Source: FLUQ01 sp031551515
Lineage (GTDB): Bacteria; Desulfobacterota; Desulfovibrionia; Desulfovibrionales; Desulfovibrionaceae
Length of the DNA stretch: 22,202 nucleotides
Assembly (NCBI GenBank): GCA_031551515.1
Contig: JAVBNL010000085.1
Location: forward strand, 1 to 22,202
Reading direction: 5' to 3'
Shown here: positions 1 through 6,384 of the stretch, piece by piece
Position numbering within the stretch: position 1 is the first letter of the stretch
Layout of the letters: every line of letters starts with the position of its first letter
Translations under genes and position numbers: made by a program
The notes under the pieces: generated by a model
What the model was told of the DNA's origin: nothing
Databases searched by the model: none
What the model saw: only the letters and a program-made list of their open reading frames with translations

Positions 1-1267
1 CGCGCAGCAGGGGCGCGGTGATGATGGTGCAGCGGGCTCCGGCGGCGGCGTCCGGATGCCCGCCCACGGCGCCCATCATGATGCCGTTCGAGTCGGTGAT
101 CACGTTGACGTTGAAGTTGACGTCCATTTCCGTGGCGCCCAATACCACGTAATCCAGGGCGTTGACCATGGTCGCCTTGTTCCAGGGGTTGGCGTAAAAG
201 CCGCAGTCGTATTCCTGGTGCAACGGGTTGTCGCGCAAGGACTTGATAGTGCGGTCATCAAAACTCTGGGTGTCGAACAGGGTGCGGATGAGCCCTTCAT
301 CCAAAAGATCGCAGAACGCGCCCATAATGCCGCCGATGGCCATGGAGGCGGTGATCTTGTCACGCAGCATCAAGTCGCGCAGATTGTAGCCGGTGGCCAC
401 GGAAACCGCGCCCGCGCCCAGCTGCATGGAGAAGCCGTCGCGGAAATAGCCCGCCTGCTCAATGACCGTGGCTGCCATGCCCGCCATGATCAGATCGCGC
501 GGGTTGCGCGAACCGCGCAGCGCGCCGGTGGCGATGCCTTTGGGGTCGCCGATGCAGTCCACGGCCACGACATAGTCCACCTGGTGCTGCGGAATGCTGA
601 CCGGGCAGATGGGATGGGGAACCAGATTGTCGGTAATGGCGATGACGGTGTCGGCGTAGCGCGCATCCATCATGGCATAGCCCATGGCCCCGCAGGCCGC
701 CGGACCCTGCACGCCGTTGATATTGCCGAGGGTGTCACAGGTGGGCGCGGCCAGAAACGCCACATCCACGTGCAGCTCGCCGCATTCAAGCGCGCGCGCC
801 CTGCCGCCGTGCGGCCGCAAAATGGTGGTTTTGGCCAGCCGGTTCATGGTCAGGTGACGGCCCAGCTTGCTGCGCAGGCCGCTGGTCTGGGCGGCGGTTA
901 TGGTGCCGTTTTCAAACAGGGGAATCAGCTCGTCGTTGGAATCAAGAAACGAACTGGGGGCCAACGTCAGGTTCTTGAGGCCCTTTTTGGCGATGGCCTG
1001 CATGACCGTATTCATCACTCTGTCGCCGTTGCGCAGGCCGTGATGAAAAGAGATGGTCATGCCGTCTTTGAGGCCGCTGGCTTCAATGGCTTCATCAATG
1101 CCCCGCAGCACCTTGTTTGCCGTTTGCTCCGGATTCAGGGATTTAAGCAACTGCCCGGCTTTGCGAGCGCCCGGCACAGGCGGCGTGGCAAAAGGCCCGG
1201 CGTAAGGAACGATGGTTTTATACCCCGGCAACGATGCCGGTATTTCACGGCCCACGGCGTTTTTCAT
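1..1267 (-). CDS. citF: Citrate lyase alpha subunit, partial (C-terminus beyond left edge)
   Basis: CitF is the citrate:acetyl-ACP transferase subunit of the cytoplasmic citrate lyase complex. It moves the thioester-bound ACP from acetate to citrate, giving citryl-ACP for CitE. The reading frame starts with MKNAVGREIPASLPGY and is open for 422 codons to the window edge; family members are about 510 residues, so roughly 90 residues are missing. Characteristic CitF segments are visible, including TISFHHGLRNGD, PHGGRARALECGELHVDVAF, HQVDYVVAVDCIGDPKGI and NVITDSNGIMMGAVGGH. The start ATG overlaps the citE stop in an ATGA junction, which implies translational coupling in a citD-citE-citF operon. 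The maturation genes (citC, citX, citG) are not in this window and may lie further left. The coding strand is minus; a long plus-strand open frame over this region is a GC-driven shadow. Confidence 0.95.
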   Translation of the reverse strand, partial: MKNAVGREIPASLPGYKTIVPYAGPFATPPVPGARKAGQLLKSLNPEQTANKVLRGIDEAIEASGLKDGMTISFHHGLRNGDRVMNTVMQAIAKKGLKNLTLAPSSFLDSNDELIPLFENGTITAAQTSGLRSKLGRHLTMNRLAKTTILRPHGGRARALECGELHVDVAFLAAPTCDTLGNINGVQGPAACGAMGYAMMDARYADTVIAITDNLVPHPICPVSIPQHQVDYVVAVDCIGDPKGIATGALRGSRNPRDLIMAGMAATVIEQAGYFRDGFSMQLGAGAVSVATGYNLRDLMLRDKITASMAIGGIMGAFCDLLDEGLIRTLFDTQSFDDRTIKSLRDNPLHQEYDCGFYANPWNKATMVNALDYVVLGATEMDVNFNVNVITDSNGIMMGAVGGHPDAAAGARCTIITAPLLR

Positions 1268-2178
1268 GACTGTTTCTCCTCAAGAGCGACGCCCGCGGCG
1301 CCGGCAAGGGCCAGAATCCGCTTGGCGCGGGTGACCATCGGCATGTCGATCATCTTCCCGTCCAGGGCGATCACGCCGGAATTTTTGCTCATGGCCTCGT
1401 CAAACACGGCCAGCACCCGGCGGGCGTAGGCGACATCTTTGGCATCCGGCGTGAACACCGCGTGAATGGCGGCGATCTGCCTGGGGTTTACGCAGGATTT
1501 GCCGTCAAAGCCCAGTTCTTTGGCCAACAGCGTATCCTGGCGCAAGCCTTCGGCGTCGTTCAGGTCGGAAAACACCGAGTCAATGGCCTGAATGCCCGCC
1601 TCTTTGGCGGCCAGCACCAGCAGGCCGCGGGCCACAAACAGCTCTCGCCCGCCGGTGATTTCATTGCCCCTGGTTTTTTCGGTCTTCAGCGCGGCGGCGA
1701 AATCTTCGCCGCCGATGGCGATGCCGATCATGCGGGGGCTGGCCGTGGCTATTTCGTAAGCGTTACGCAAGCCTTTCGGGCTTTCGATGGAAACCATGAT
1801 TCTGATGCAGCCCGGCTCAAAGCCGTATTTTTTCTCCGCTTCGGTAATGACGCGGTCCAGCTCGCGGATCTCGTCGCCGCTTTCCCCTTTGGGCAGGCGG
1901 ATATAATCAGGTTTCGCCGGCAGCAGCATGGCCAGGTCGTCGTGGCCCCAGGGCGTGCTGATATGGTTGATGCGCACCCCGACCTCGCAAACACGCTTCA
2001 GGCGGGTAAGCGCATGAAACACCAACTGCCGGGCGCTGTCTTTTTCGTAGACGGAAACGGAATCTTCCACATCGTAAATAACGCTGTCAGCGCCGTAAAT
2101 GCCCGCGTCGCGCACCAGGGCGGCGTTGTTGCCCGCGGCGTACATGACCGTGCGCCGCAATTTTTCTTGGTTTTGCAT
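1264..2178 (-). CDS. citE: Citrate lyase beta subunit (citryl-ACP lyase)
   Basis: CitE cleaves citryl-ACP to oxaloacetate and acetyl-ACP in the cytoplasm. The 304-residue product matches the usual CitE length and the HpcH/HpaI aldolase/citrate lyase fold. Visible family marks are YGADSVIYDVEDSV near residue 28, GVRIN at 67-71 (Arg69 for substrate), IESPKGL with Glu132, IGGEDF with Asp159 (the Mg2+ ligand pair in this family), and GFDGKSCVNPRQI near 223. The start ATG at 2178 has a GGGAG ribosome site six bases upstream. The gap to citD is 12 bases, and the stop overlaps the citF start by four bases, so the three subunits are probably made together. Assignment to true citrate lyase rather than a stand-alone CitE-like protein rests on the adjacent citD and citF. 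Confidence 0.96.
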   Translation of the reverse strand: MQNQEKLRRTVMYAAGNNAALVRDAGIYGADSVIYDVEDSVSVYEKDSARQLVFHALTRLKRVCEVGVRINHISTPWGHDDLAMLLPAKPDYIRLPKGESGDEIRELDRVITEAEKKYGFEPGCIRIMVSIESPKGLRNAYEIATASPRMIGIAIGGEDFAAALKTEKTRGNEITGGRELFVARGLLVLAAKEAGIQAIDSVFSDLNDAEGLRQDTLLAKELGFDGKSCVNPRQIAAIHAVFTPDAKDVAYARRVLAVFDEAMSKNSGVIALDGKMIDMPMVTRAKRILALAGAAGVALEEKQS

Positions 2179-2190
2179 GGCAGCTCCCTT

Positions 2191-2463
2191 TTATTGCGCC
2201 GCTCTGTGAATGGCGGTTTTCACGCGGGCTTCTATGACGCAGTCCACGGCGCCCTTGTCGTTGGCCTGCACCACCGCGTCTTTGATGCCGTATTCGGCAA
2301 AAATGCCCGAGATCAGCGTTTTGATATGCTGCCCGAACTGCTGCATGGTCGGGCAGACCAGCTCAAGCTGGATGCCCGTGCCCGTTTGGGCCGGGGCCAC
2401 GGAAACCAGCATGTCCGAAGATTCCAGAGTTCCGGCTTGAGCCGGCTTGTGCAAGGTAAGCAT
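2191..2463 (-). CDS. citD: Citrate lyase gamma subunit (acyl carrier protein)
   Basis: CitD is the small acyl carrier protein of citrate lyase. It bears the phosphoribosyl-dephospho-CoA arm that carries the acetyl and citryl groups between CitF and CitE. The 90-residue product contains the hallmark AGTLESSD, in which the first serine (Ser15 here, equivalent to Ser14 of the Klebsiella protein) is the attachment site. It also has DKGAVDCVIEARV near the C-terminus, conserved in CitD. A strong AGGAGG lies five bases before the ATG. It is the first gene of the visible cit operon. In enterobacteria citC precedes citD; here only a promoter region and a degraded permease gene lie upstream, so the ligase must be encoded elsewhere or downstream of citF. 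Confidence 0.95.
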   Translation of the reverse strand: MLTLHKPAQAGTLESSDMLVSVAPAQTGTGIQLELVCPTMQQFGQHIKTLISGIFAEYGIKDAVVQANDKGAVDCVIEARVKTAIHRAAQ

Positions 2464-2490
2464 ATATCCTCCTGTTTAGTCCGCGCTATG

Positions 2491-2504
2491 CAGCCGTTCG
2501 GCTG
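2491..2504. promoter_or_regulatory. Short palindrome in citD 5' leader
   Basis: Two six-base arms (CAGCCG and CGGCTG) flank a two-base centre, 27 bases before the citD start. In the transcript it could form a small hairpin just upstream of the AGGAGG ribosome site, or in DNA it could be a protein site. No function is shown; a chance GC palindrome is possible. Confidence 0.3.
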
Positions 2505-2541
2505 TAAAAGACCATAGGCCAGACTAGCGGAAATCGTGCGA

Positions 2542-2567
2542 TGACAACAAATACCGATTTGTTATCA
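2542..2567. promoter_or_regulatory. Near-perfect inverted repeat at the predicted citD start site (candidate operator)
   Basis: Arms TGACAACAAAT and ATTTGTTATCA flank a four-base centre; ten of eleven positions pair. With the predicted citD promoter at 2574-2602 (minus strand), the repeat would cover about +1 to +26, a classic place for repressor binding. The outer half-site TGACAAC...GTTRTCA recurs at 3002-3017. The identity of the regulator is unknown; a citrate-responsive repressor is inference. Confidence 0.45.
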
Positions 2568-2573
2568 AAGCCC

Positions 2574-2602
2574 ATAATACCAGATTATACGACCTATGCC
2601 AT
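2574..2602 (-). promoter_or_regulatory. Candidate sigma-70 promoter for citDEF
   Basis: Read on the minus strand, ATGGCA (four of six to the -35 consensus) lies at 2602-2597, followed by 17 bases and TATTAT (five of six to the -10 consensus) at 2579-2574. A perfect TATAAT also lies at 2589-2584 but without a good -35. Transcription would begin near 2567, leaving a leader of about 100 bases before citD. The location, downstream of the decayed permease, lets citDEF be expressed independently of it. Confidence 0.45.
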
Positions 2603-2677
2603 AAAGAATACGGCCTCCGCCCAAACAGGGCGGAGAAAGGTCAAATTGCAGGACGAACAGCGGCTGCGGCGTGCCCG

Positions 2678-3010
2678 TAAGGCTGATACGATGAGCATGG
2701 AAAGTACGCCCAATATCCACAGCCAGAAGGTGCAATACTTGAGGTGATCTTTCAGCTCCACTCCAAAACAGCCCACGATCTGCAGGTGGATCAAGTTTTT
2801 CCAGAGCAGGTGATATCCATTTTGGCGATGGCGGCCGTTCCGGCCACGGGCCTGCCCCAAGGCAGCAGGTTCATGATGGACATGGCCGCGCCGATGATGA
2901 CCAGCAACACCAGGGGCCGCATGTTGAGACGCTTGTAAATGGGCCGCATGGCGGGCACGGGATCAAAAGCGTAAAGGCCAGGGCGCCGTCCAGGTGGGCG
3001 ATGACAACAG
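2678..3010 (-). pseudogene. Remnant of a CitMHS-family citrate/divalent cation transporter
   Basis: Three pieces of a CitMHS permease lie in order on the minus strand, in different frames. First, about 3008-2960 reads VVIAHLDG-ALAFTLLI, resembling the LDGDGATTFLI stretch of the family. A frameshift follows. About 2967-2810 then reads VPAMRPIYKRLNMRPL, then NLLPWGRPVAGTAAIAKMD, matching the diagnostic MN(I/L)LPWGGPTARA region. A large deletion and a further frame change follow, and about 2798-2678 reads IVGCFGVELKDHLKYCTFW then WILGVLSMLIVSAL, matching the C-terminal helix of the family. The N-terminus and some 200 or more internal residues are gone, so no transporter can be made. The same orientation as citDEF suggests an ancestral permease-lyase operon. 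Recognition is from memory of family motifs; a translated search would settle it. Confidence 0.75.
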
Positions 3011-3017
3011 GTTGTCA
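3002..3017. promoter_or_regulatory. Perfect palindrome TGACAAC-N2-GTTGTCA (candidate operator)
   Basis: Seven-base arms flank a two-base centre, perfectly symmetric. The outer half-sites equal those of the palindrome at 2542-2567, but the spacer is 2 rather than 12 bases, a difference of about one helical turn. It lies about 150 bases upstream of the predicted tctC promoter and at the broken end of the permease remnant. A common regulator for citDEF and tctCBA is inference. Confidence 0.4.
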
Positions 3018-3164
3018 CCAAAAGGACAAACCCTGGCTCCACGGAAGTCTCAGCTAAAAAAAATTTCGCCGCTGCAGCCGCCATGCGCTCCTGCAGCCAC
3101 AAGCGCATTTTCACTGTCTGTTCCTGCTGCCGGGCAAGAGATCTCTCCAAACAACGCGCTCGGG

Positions 3165-3193
3165 TTGCCAGCCCGGTCAACTTAGGGTAAATA
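3165..3193 (+). promoter_or_regulatory. Weak candidate promoter for tctCBA
   Basis: TTGCCA at 3165-3170 matches the -35 consensus at five of six positions. It is followed by a 17-base spacer and TAAATA at 3188-3193, a poor -10 element. Transcription would start about 40 bases before the tctC ATG. An activator-dependent or non-sigma-70 promoter is equally possible. Confidence 0.3.
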
Positions 3194-3241
3194 CATGCTA
3201 GAAGCCGTAAAAGCAGAAAACGTTAACCAAGGAGAAAAACG

Positions 3242-4228
3242 ATGCGGGCCATAAAAACAATCAGCCTTCTGCTGGTTACGCTCGGCCTCATTTTTGCCGC
3301 TGCTCCTGCGTCCGCAGCGGCGTGGTCGCCGGGCAAACCGGTAGAGCTCATCGCGCCGGCGGGTCCCGGCGGCGGCTGGGATATGCTCTGCCGCGTCGTG
3401 CAAAAGACCCTGCAGGAAGAAAAACTTATCGACAAAAAAACCATCGTCACCAACAAACCCGGCGGCGGCGGCGCCACGGCCTGGACCTATCTTAAAGGCA
3501 AAAAAGGACAGGGCGAATTTCTGGCTGCGACGTCCACCCTGCTCATGCTCAACAACCTGCTCGGCACAAGCGATCTGACGTACAAGGATTTCACGGTGAT
3601 CGGCGCCCTGCAGGCCGAATGGATAGCCGTGGCCGTGGCCAAGGACTCCCCTTACAAAACCGGCAAAGAGCTGTTTGAGGCCATCAAGAAAGACCCGACA
3701 AAAATAGTGGTCGGCGTCGGCCCTGCGCTGGGCAACAACGACCATCTCTCCTTCCTCATGCTGGCGCAGAAATGCGGCGTCGACCCGGCCAGCATCAAAT
3801 TTGTGGTCTACCCCAAGACCGCGTCCGAACAAATCCCCGCGCTTATGGGCGGCCACGTGCAGGCCATCACCATCGGCCTGGGCGAAGTTCTTGAGCAGCA
3901 CAAGGGCGGCAATCTGCGCATCATCGGCATCAGCGCCCCCAAGGCCATAGATATCCTGCCCGGCGTGAAGGGCTGGAAGGAACAAGGCATTGATGTGGTA
4001 TTCCCGCACTGGCGCGGTCTCATTGCCGCGCCCGGCCTATCCAAGGAGCAGGTCGCATACTGGGAAGATGTCTTCGCCAAGATGGTGGAAACCAAGACCT
4101 GGAAGACGGAAATCGCCAAGCTGGGCTGGACCCCGTACTATGAAAATCAGGCCGAGCACACCAAGACCCTGGCAAAGCAGACGGAAGAATTCAAGGTCAT
4201 TTTGAAAACCGTGGGGCTGTTGCAATAG
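3242..4228 (+). CDS. tctC: Tripartite tricarboxylate transporter periplasmic receptor, TctC/Bug family
   Basis: TctC is the periplasmic solute-binding protein that hands a carboxylic acid to the TctAB membrane complex. The 328-residue product has a clear signal peptide (Lys and Arg near the start, hydrophobic LLLVTLGLIFAA, probable cleavage after ASA at about residue 25). The mature protein begins with the typical KPVELIAPAGPGGGWDML, and later IPALMGGHVQAI, GISAPK and FPHWRGLIAAPGL follow the family pattern. Length is normal for the family (about 320). An AGGAG ribosome site precedes the ATG. It is the first gene of tctC-tctB-tctA and is divergent from citDEF, which makes citrate or a related tricarboxylate the likely ligand. 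The family is broad, so the substrate is inference, not read from residues. Confidence 0.93.
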   Translation: MRAIKTISLLLVTLGLIFAAAPASAAAWSPGKPVELIAPAGPGGGWDMLCRVVQKTLQEEKLIDKKTIVTNKPGGGGATAWTYLKGKKGQGEFLAATSTLLMLNNLLGTSDLTYKDFTVIGALQAEWIAVAVAKDSPYKTGKELFEAIKKDPTKIVVGVGPALGNNDHLSFLMLAQKCGVDPASIKFVVYPKTASEQIPALMGGHVQAITIGLGEVLEQHKGGNLRIIGISAPKAIDILPGVKGWKEQGIDVVFPHWRGLIAAPGLSKEQVAYWEDVFAKMVETKTWKTEIAKLGWTPYYENQAEHTKTLAKQTEEFKVILKTVGLLQ

Positions 4229-4236
4229 CCCCGTCC

Positions 4237-4273
4237 GCGGCGAAAACGCGCACGCGTTTTCGCCGCTCTTTTC
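4237..4273 (+). terminator. Perfect hairpin with short T-rich tail between tctC and tctB
   Basis: GCGGCGAAAACGCG pairs perfectly with CGCGTTTTCGCCGC (4237-4266), giving at least 13 paired bases with a tight loop, followed by TCTTTTC. It ends one base before the AGGAGG of tctB. Such an element can stop part of transcription or protect the 3' end of the tctC message, so the binding protein is made in excess over the membrane parts. This role is inference from position and structure. Confidence 0.7.
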
Positions 4274-4288
4274 AGGAGGCGCACTTTT

Positions 4289-4765
4289 ATGCAACTCACT
4301 AAAAACGCCGTCGCGGCTCTGTTCGCCATCGGTCTCGGAGGATGTTACCTTCTCGGAGCATTCCTGATGCCGGAAGCAAAAGGAGGCCACCAGGTCGGCC
4401 CGCATGTCTTTCCCTACCTGGTCGGAATCGCCACGGTTCTCTGCGGAGTCGCGCTATTGTTTCACGAACGCAAAGCGCAACAGCAGCAACCCTTTTCCTT
4501 TCATTTCATCAGGGACAAGGACGTCTGGCTCAAAATTCTCGCGCTCTCTGTCCTGGGCTGCCTCTACGGCGAGTTTCTGGAGACCCTCGGCTACGTCATT
4601 GCCACGGCCATTTTCATGTTCTGCTGCTTCAGCCTGATCAACAGAGGGCACCACAGAGCCAACATCGCTTTCAGCCTTATCTTCGCCCTCGTAACTTACG
4701 CCGTGTTTGCCATCGGGCTGGAACTCAGTCTGCCGCGGGGGGTTCTGGATTTTCTCCCCTTCTGA
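4289..4765 (+). CDS. tctB: Tripartite tricarboxylate transporter small membrane subunit, TctB family
   Basis: TctB is the small, poorly conserved inner-membrane subunit of the transporter. The 158-residue product shows four hydrophobic segments (about 6-26, 40-58, 82-113 and 125-146). It also has the N-terminal GPHVFPYLVGIA, a version of the GP-x-FP motif seen after the first helix in this family. The ATG is nine bases after a strong AGGAGG. It sits 60 bases after tctC and 21 bases before tctA, the standard C-B-A order. The family assignment leans on both the motif and the position, since TctB sequences diverge strongly. Confidence 0.9.
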   Translation: MQLTKNAVAALFAIGLGGCYLLGAFLMPEAKGGHQVGPHVFPYLVGIATVLCGVALLFHERKAQQQQPFSFHFIRDKDVWLKILALSVLGCLYGEFLETLGYVIATAIFMFCCFSLINRGHHRANIAFSLIFALVTYAVFAIGLELSLPRGVLDFLPF

Positions 4766-4786
4766 TCAGAACACGGAGTCACTGCA

Positions 4787-6289
4787 ATGGATACCATCTT
4801 TGCCAATCTGGCGCTCGGGTTTCACGCGGCGATGACGGCCTACAACATCATGTGGGTGTTCATCGGCGGGCTGCTCGGCACCATCGTGGGCATGCTGCCC
4901 GGCCTCGGCCCCGCCACAGGCGTGGCCATTTTGATCCCCATCACCTATAACCTGGACCCCACGACCGCCCTCATCACCATGTGCGCCGTTTATTACGGCG
5001 CCATGTTCGGCGGTTCGCGCGCCTCCATCATGATCAACACCCCCGGCGACGCCTCGGCCATTGTCAGCTGTTTCGACGGTTACCCCATGACCAAGCAGGG
5101 CAGAGCCGGACCTGCGCTGGCCATTTCCGCCATCGCCTCTTTCATCGGAGGCATTCTGGGCATGATCTTGCTGGTGCTGCTGACGGGCCCCATAGCGAGT
5201 TACGCCCTGAAATTCGGGCCTGTCGAAATGTTTTCCCTGCTGCTTTTCGCATTGACCGCCACCATCACCCTTGCCGAGGGCAGCCTGCTGAAAGGCTGCA
5301 TCGCCATCTGCATCGGGTTCATGCTCGCCACTATCGGCATTGACCCTCAGACAGGGGTCAAACGTTTTACCCTGGGGGTTGCTGACCTGCAGGAAGGCGT
5401 CGACTTTCTGGTCATCATGATCGGCGTGTACGCCGTATGCGAGGTGTTTAAAAACCTCGGCAGCCTCCATGTGGAACACAAGGTCGACGCAAAAAGCATC
5501 GGCAGGGTCTGGGTGACCGGAGCCGATTTCAAAAAATGCCTCATGCCCATGCTGCGCAACTCGCCGCTCGGCTTCTTCATCGGGGTGCTGCCGGGCATGG
5601 GCGGCACCATCGCCACCTTCATGTCCTACGCTCTGGAAAAATCCATCAGCAAAACGCCCGAACAGTTCGGCAAAGGCGCCATCGAAGGGCTTGCCGCTCC
5701 GGAAGCTTCAAACAACGCCTGTTCCTGCGGGGCCATGGTTCCCTTGCTGACGCTGGGCATACCCGGTTCCGGCACCACGGCCGTCATGCTGGGGGCTCTC
5801 ATGCTGCTGGGCGTGCGGCCGGGGCCGGTGCTTTTCTCGCAGCATCCTGAAATAGCCTGGGGCGTCATCGCCTCCATGGTCGTCGGCAACCTCATGCTGC
5901 TGGTCATCAACCTGCCGCTGGCCATTCCGCTGGTGCAACTGCTGCGCATACCCCAGCGGATCATGCTGCCGCTGATTCTGGGCATGGCCTTCATGGGCAC
6001 CTACTTTCTGAATTACAGTCCCTTTGACTTCACCCTGGTCGTCTTCTTCGCCGTCGTGGGATACCTGTTCGGCAAAATCGGCCTGCCCCTGCCGCCCATG
6101 GTTCTGGCGCTCATCCTCGGTGAATCGACCGAACAGTATTTCCGAAACGCCATGACCATATCCAACGGCGATCCGATGATTTTTTTCCAAAAGGGCATCT
6201 CAGCCGTCATGATCGCGCTGGCGGTGGTTTCCCTGTGCTATGCCCTGGTCCGCAACCACAGGACACGCCTGCGTAGCCACCCGCATTAA
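4787..6289 (+). CDS. tctA: Tripartite tricarboxylate transporter large membrane subunit, TctA family
   Basis: TctA is the large permease subunit that translocates the carboxylate, driven by an ion gradient. The 500-residue product has the expected length and about ten to twelve hydrophobic segments. The family signature is seen early: GTIVGMLPGLGPATGVAIL (about residues 31-49), then YYGAMFGGSRASIMINTPGD near 66. A second copy of the motif pattern, GVLPGMGGTIATFMSYALEK, begins near 266, with PLLTLGIPGSGTTAVMLGAL further on. This reflects the internal duplication of the family. It ends the tct operon; a hairpin follows, then the convergent lon gene. Base composition and codon use look like the neighbours. 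Confidence 0.96.
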   Translation: MDTIFANLALGFHAAMTAYNIMWVFIGGLLGTIVGMLPGLGPATGVAILIPITYNLDPTTALITMCAVYYGAMFGGSRASIMINTPGDASAIVSCFDGYPMTKQGRAGPALAISAIASFIGGILGMILLVLLTGPIASYALKFGPVEMFSLLLFALTATITLAEGSLLKGCIAICIGFMLATIGIDPQTGVKRFTLGVADLQEGVDFLVIMIGVYAVCEVFKNLGSLHVEHKVDAKSIGRVWVTGADFKKCLMPMLRNSPLGFFIGVLPGMGGTIATFMSYALEKSISKTPEQFGKGAIEGLAAPEASNNACSCGAMVPLLTLGIPGSGTTAVMLGALMLLGVRPGPVLFSQHPEIAWGVIASMVVGNLMLLVINLPLAIPLVQLLRIPQRIMLPLILGMAFMGTYFLNYSPFDFTLVVFFAVVGYLFGKIGLPLPPMVLALILGESTEQYFRNAMTISNGDPMIFFQKGISAVMIALAVVSLCYALVRNHRTRLRSHPH

Positions 6290-6304
6290 CCGCAACCGTA
6301 AACC

Positions 6305-6343
6305 ATGAAGGCGTTTTTCCGGAGAACGGAAAAACGCCTTCAT
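6305..6343. terminator. Long perfect hairpin between convergent tctA and lon
   Basis: ATGAAGGCGTTTTTCCG pairs at all 17 positions with CGGAAAAACGCCTTCAT around a five-base loop. It lies 16 bases after tctA and 42 bases beyond the lon stop, so it could serve both transcripts. Neither side is followed by a run of T on the transcribed strand, so it is not a textbook rho-independent terminator. It may act by RNA 3'-end protection or with Rho. Confidence 0.6.
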
Positions 6344-6384
6344 GCGGGCGGGGGGCGAAAGTCCCGGCAAATGGCGAAGCGCTG

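Larger units (their letters stand above)
2464..3241. other. cit/tct divergent intergenic region, overview
   Basis: This 778-base stretch between citD and tctC has no intact gene. It holds, from citD outward, a short palindrome, a candidate operator and promoter, the remains of a citrate permease (2678-3010), a second palindrome (3002-3017) and a weak tctC promoter. The parts at 2603-2677 and 3018-3164 show nothing I recognise; short open frames there have no family features. Confidence 0.7.

Noticed and set aside
56..1429. 457-codon open frame on the plus strand over citF/citE
   Set aside because: The translation is rich in His, Gly, Ala, Val and Asp with no family motif, while the minus strand encodes recognisable CitF and CitE. 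It is a GC-driven shadow.
3011..3180. Minus-strand open frame upstream of the permease remnant, possibly its N-terminus
   Set aside because: The translation (RCLERSLARQQEQTVKMRLW and so on) is charged and not membrane-like; no CitMHS N-terminal resemblance.
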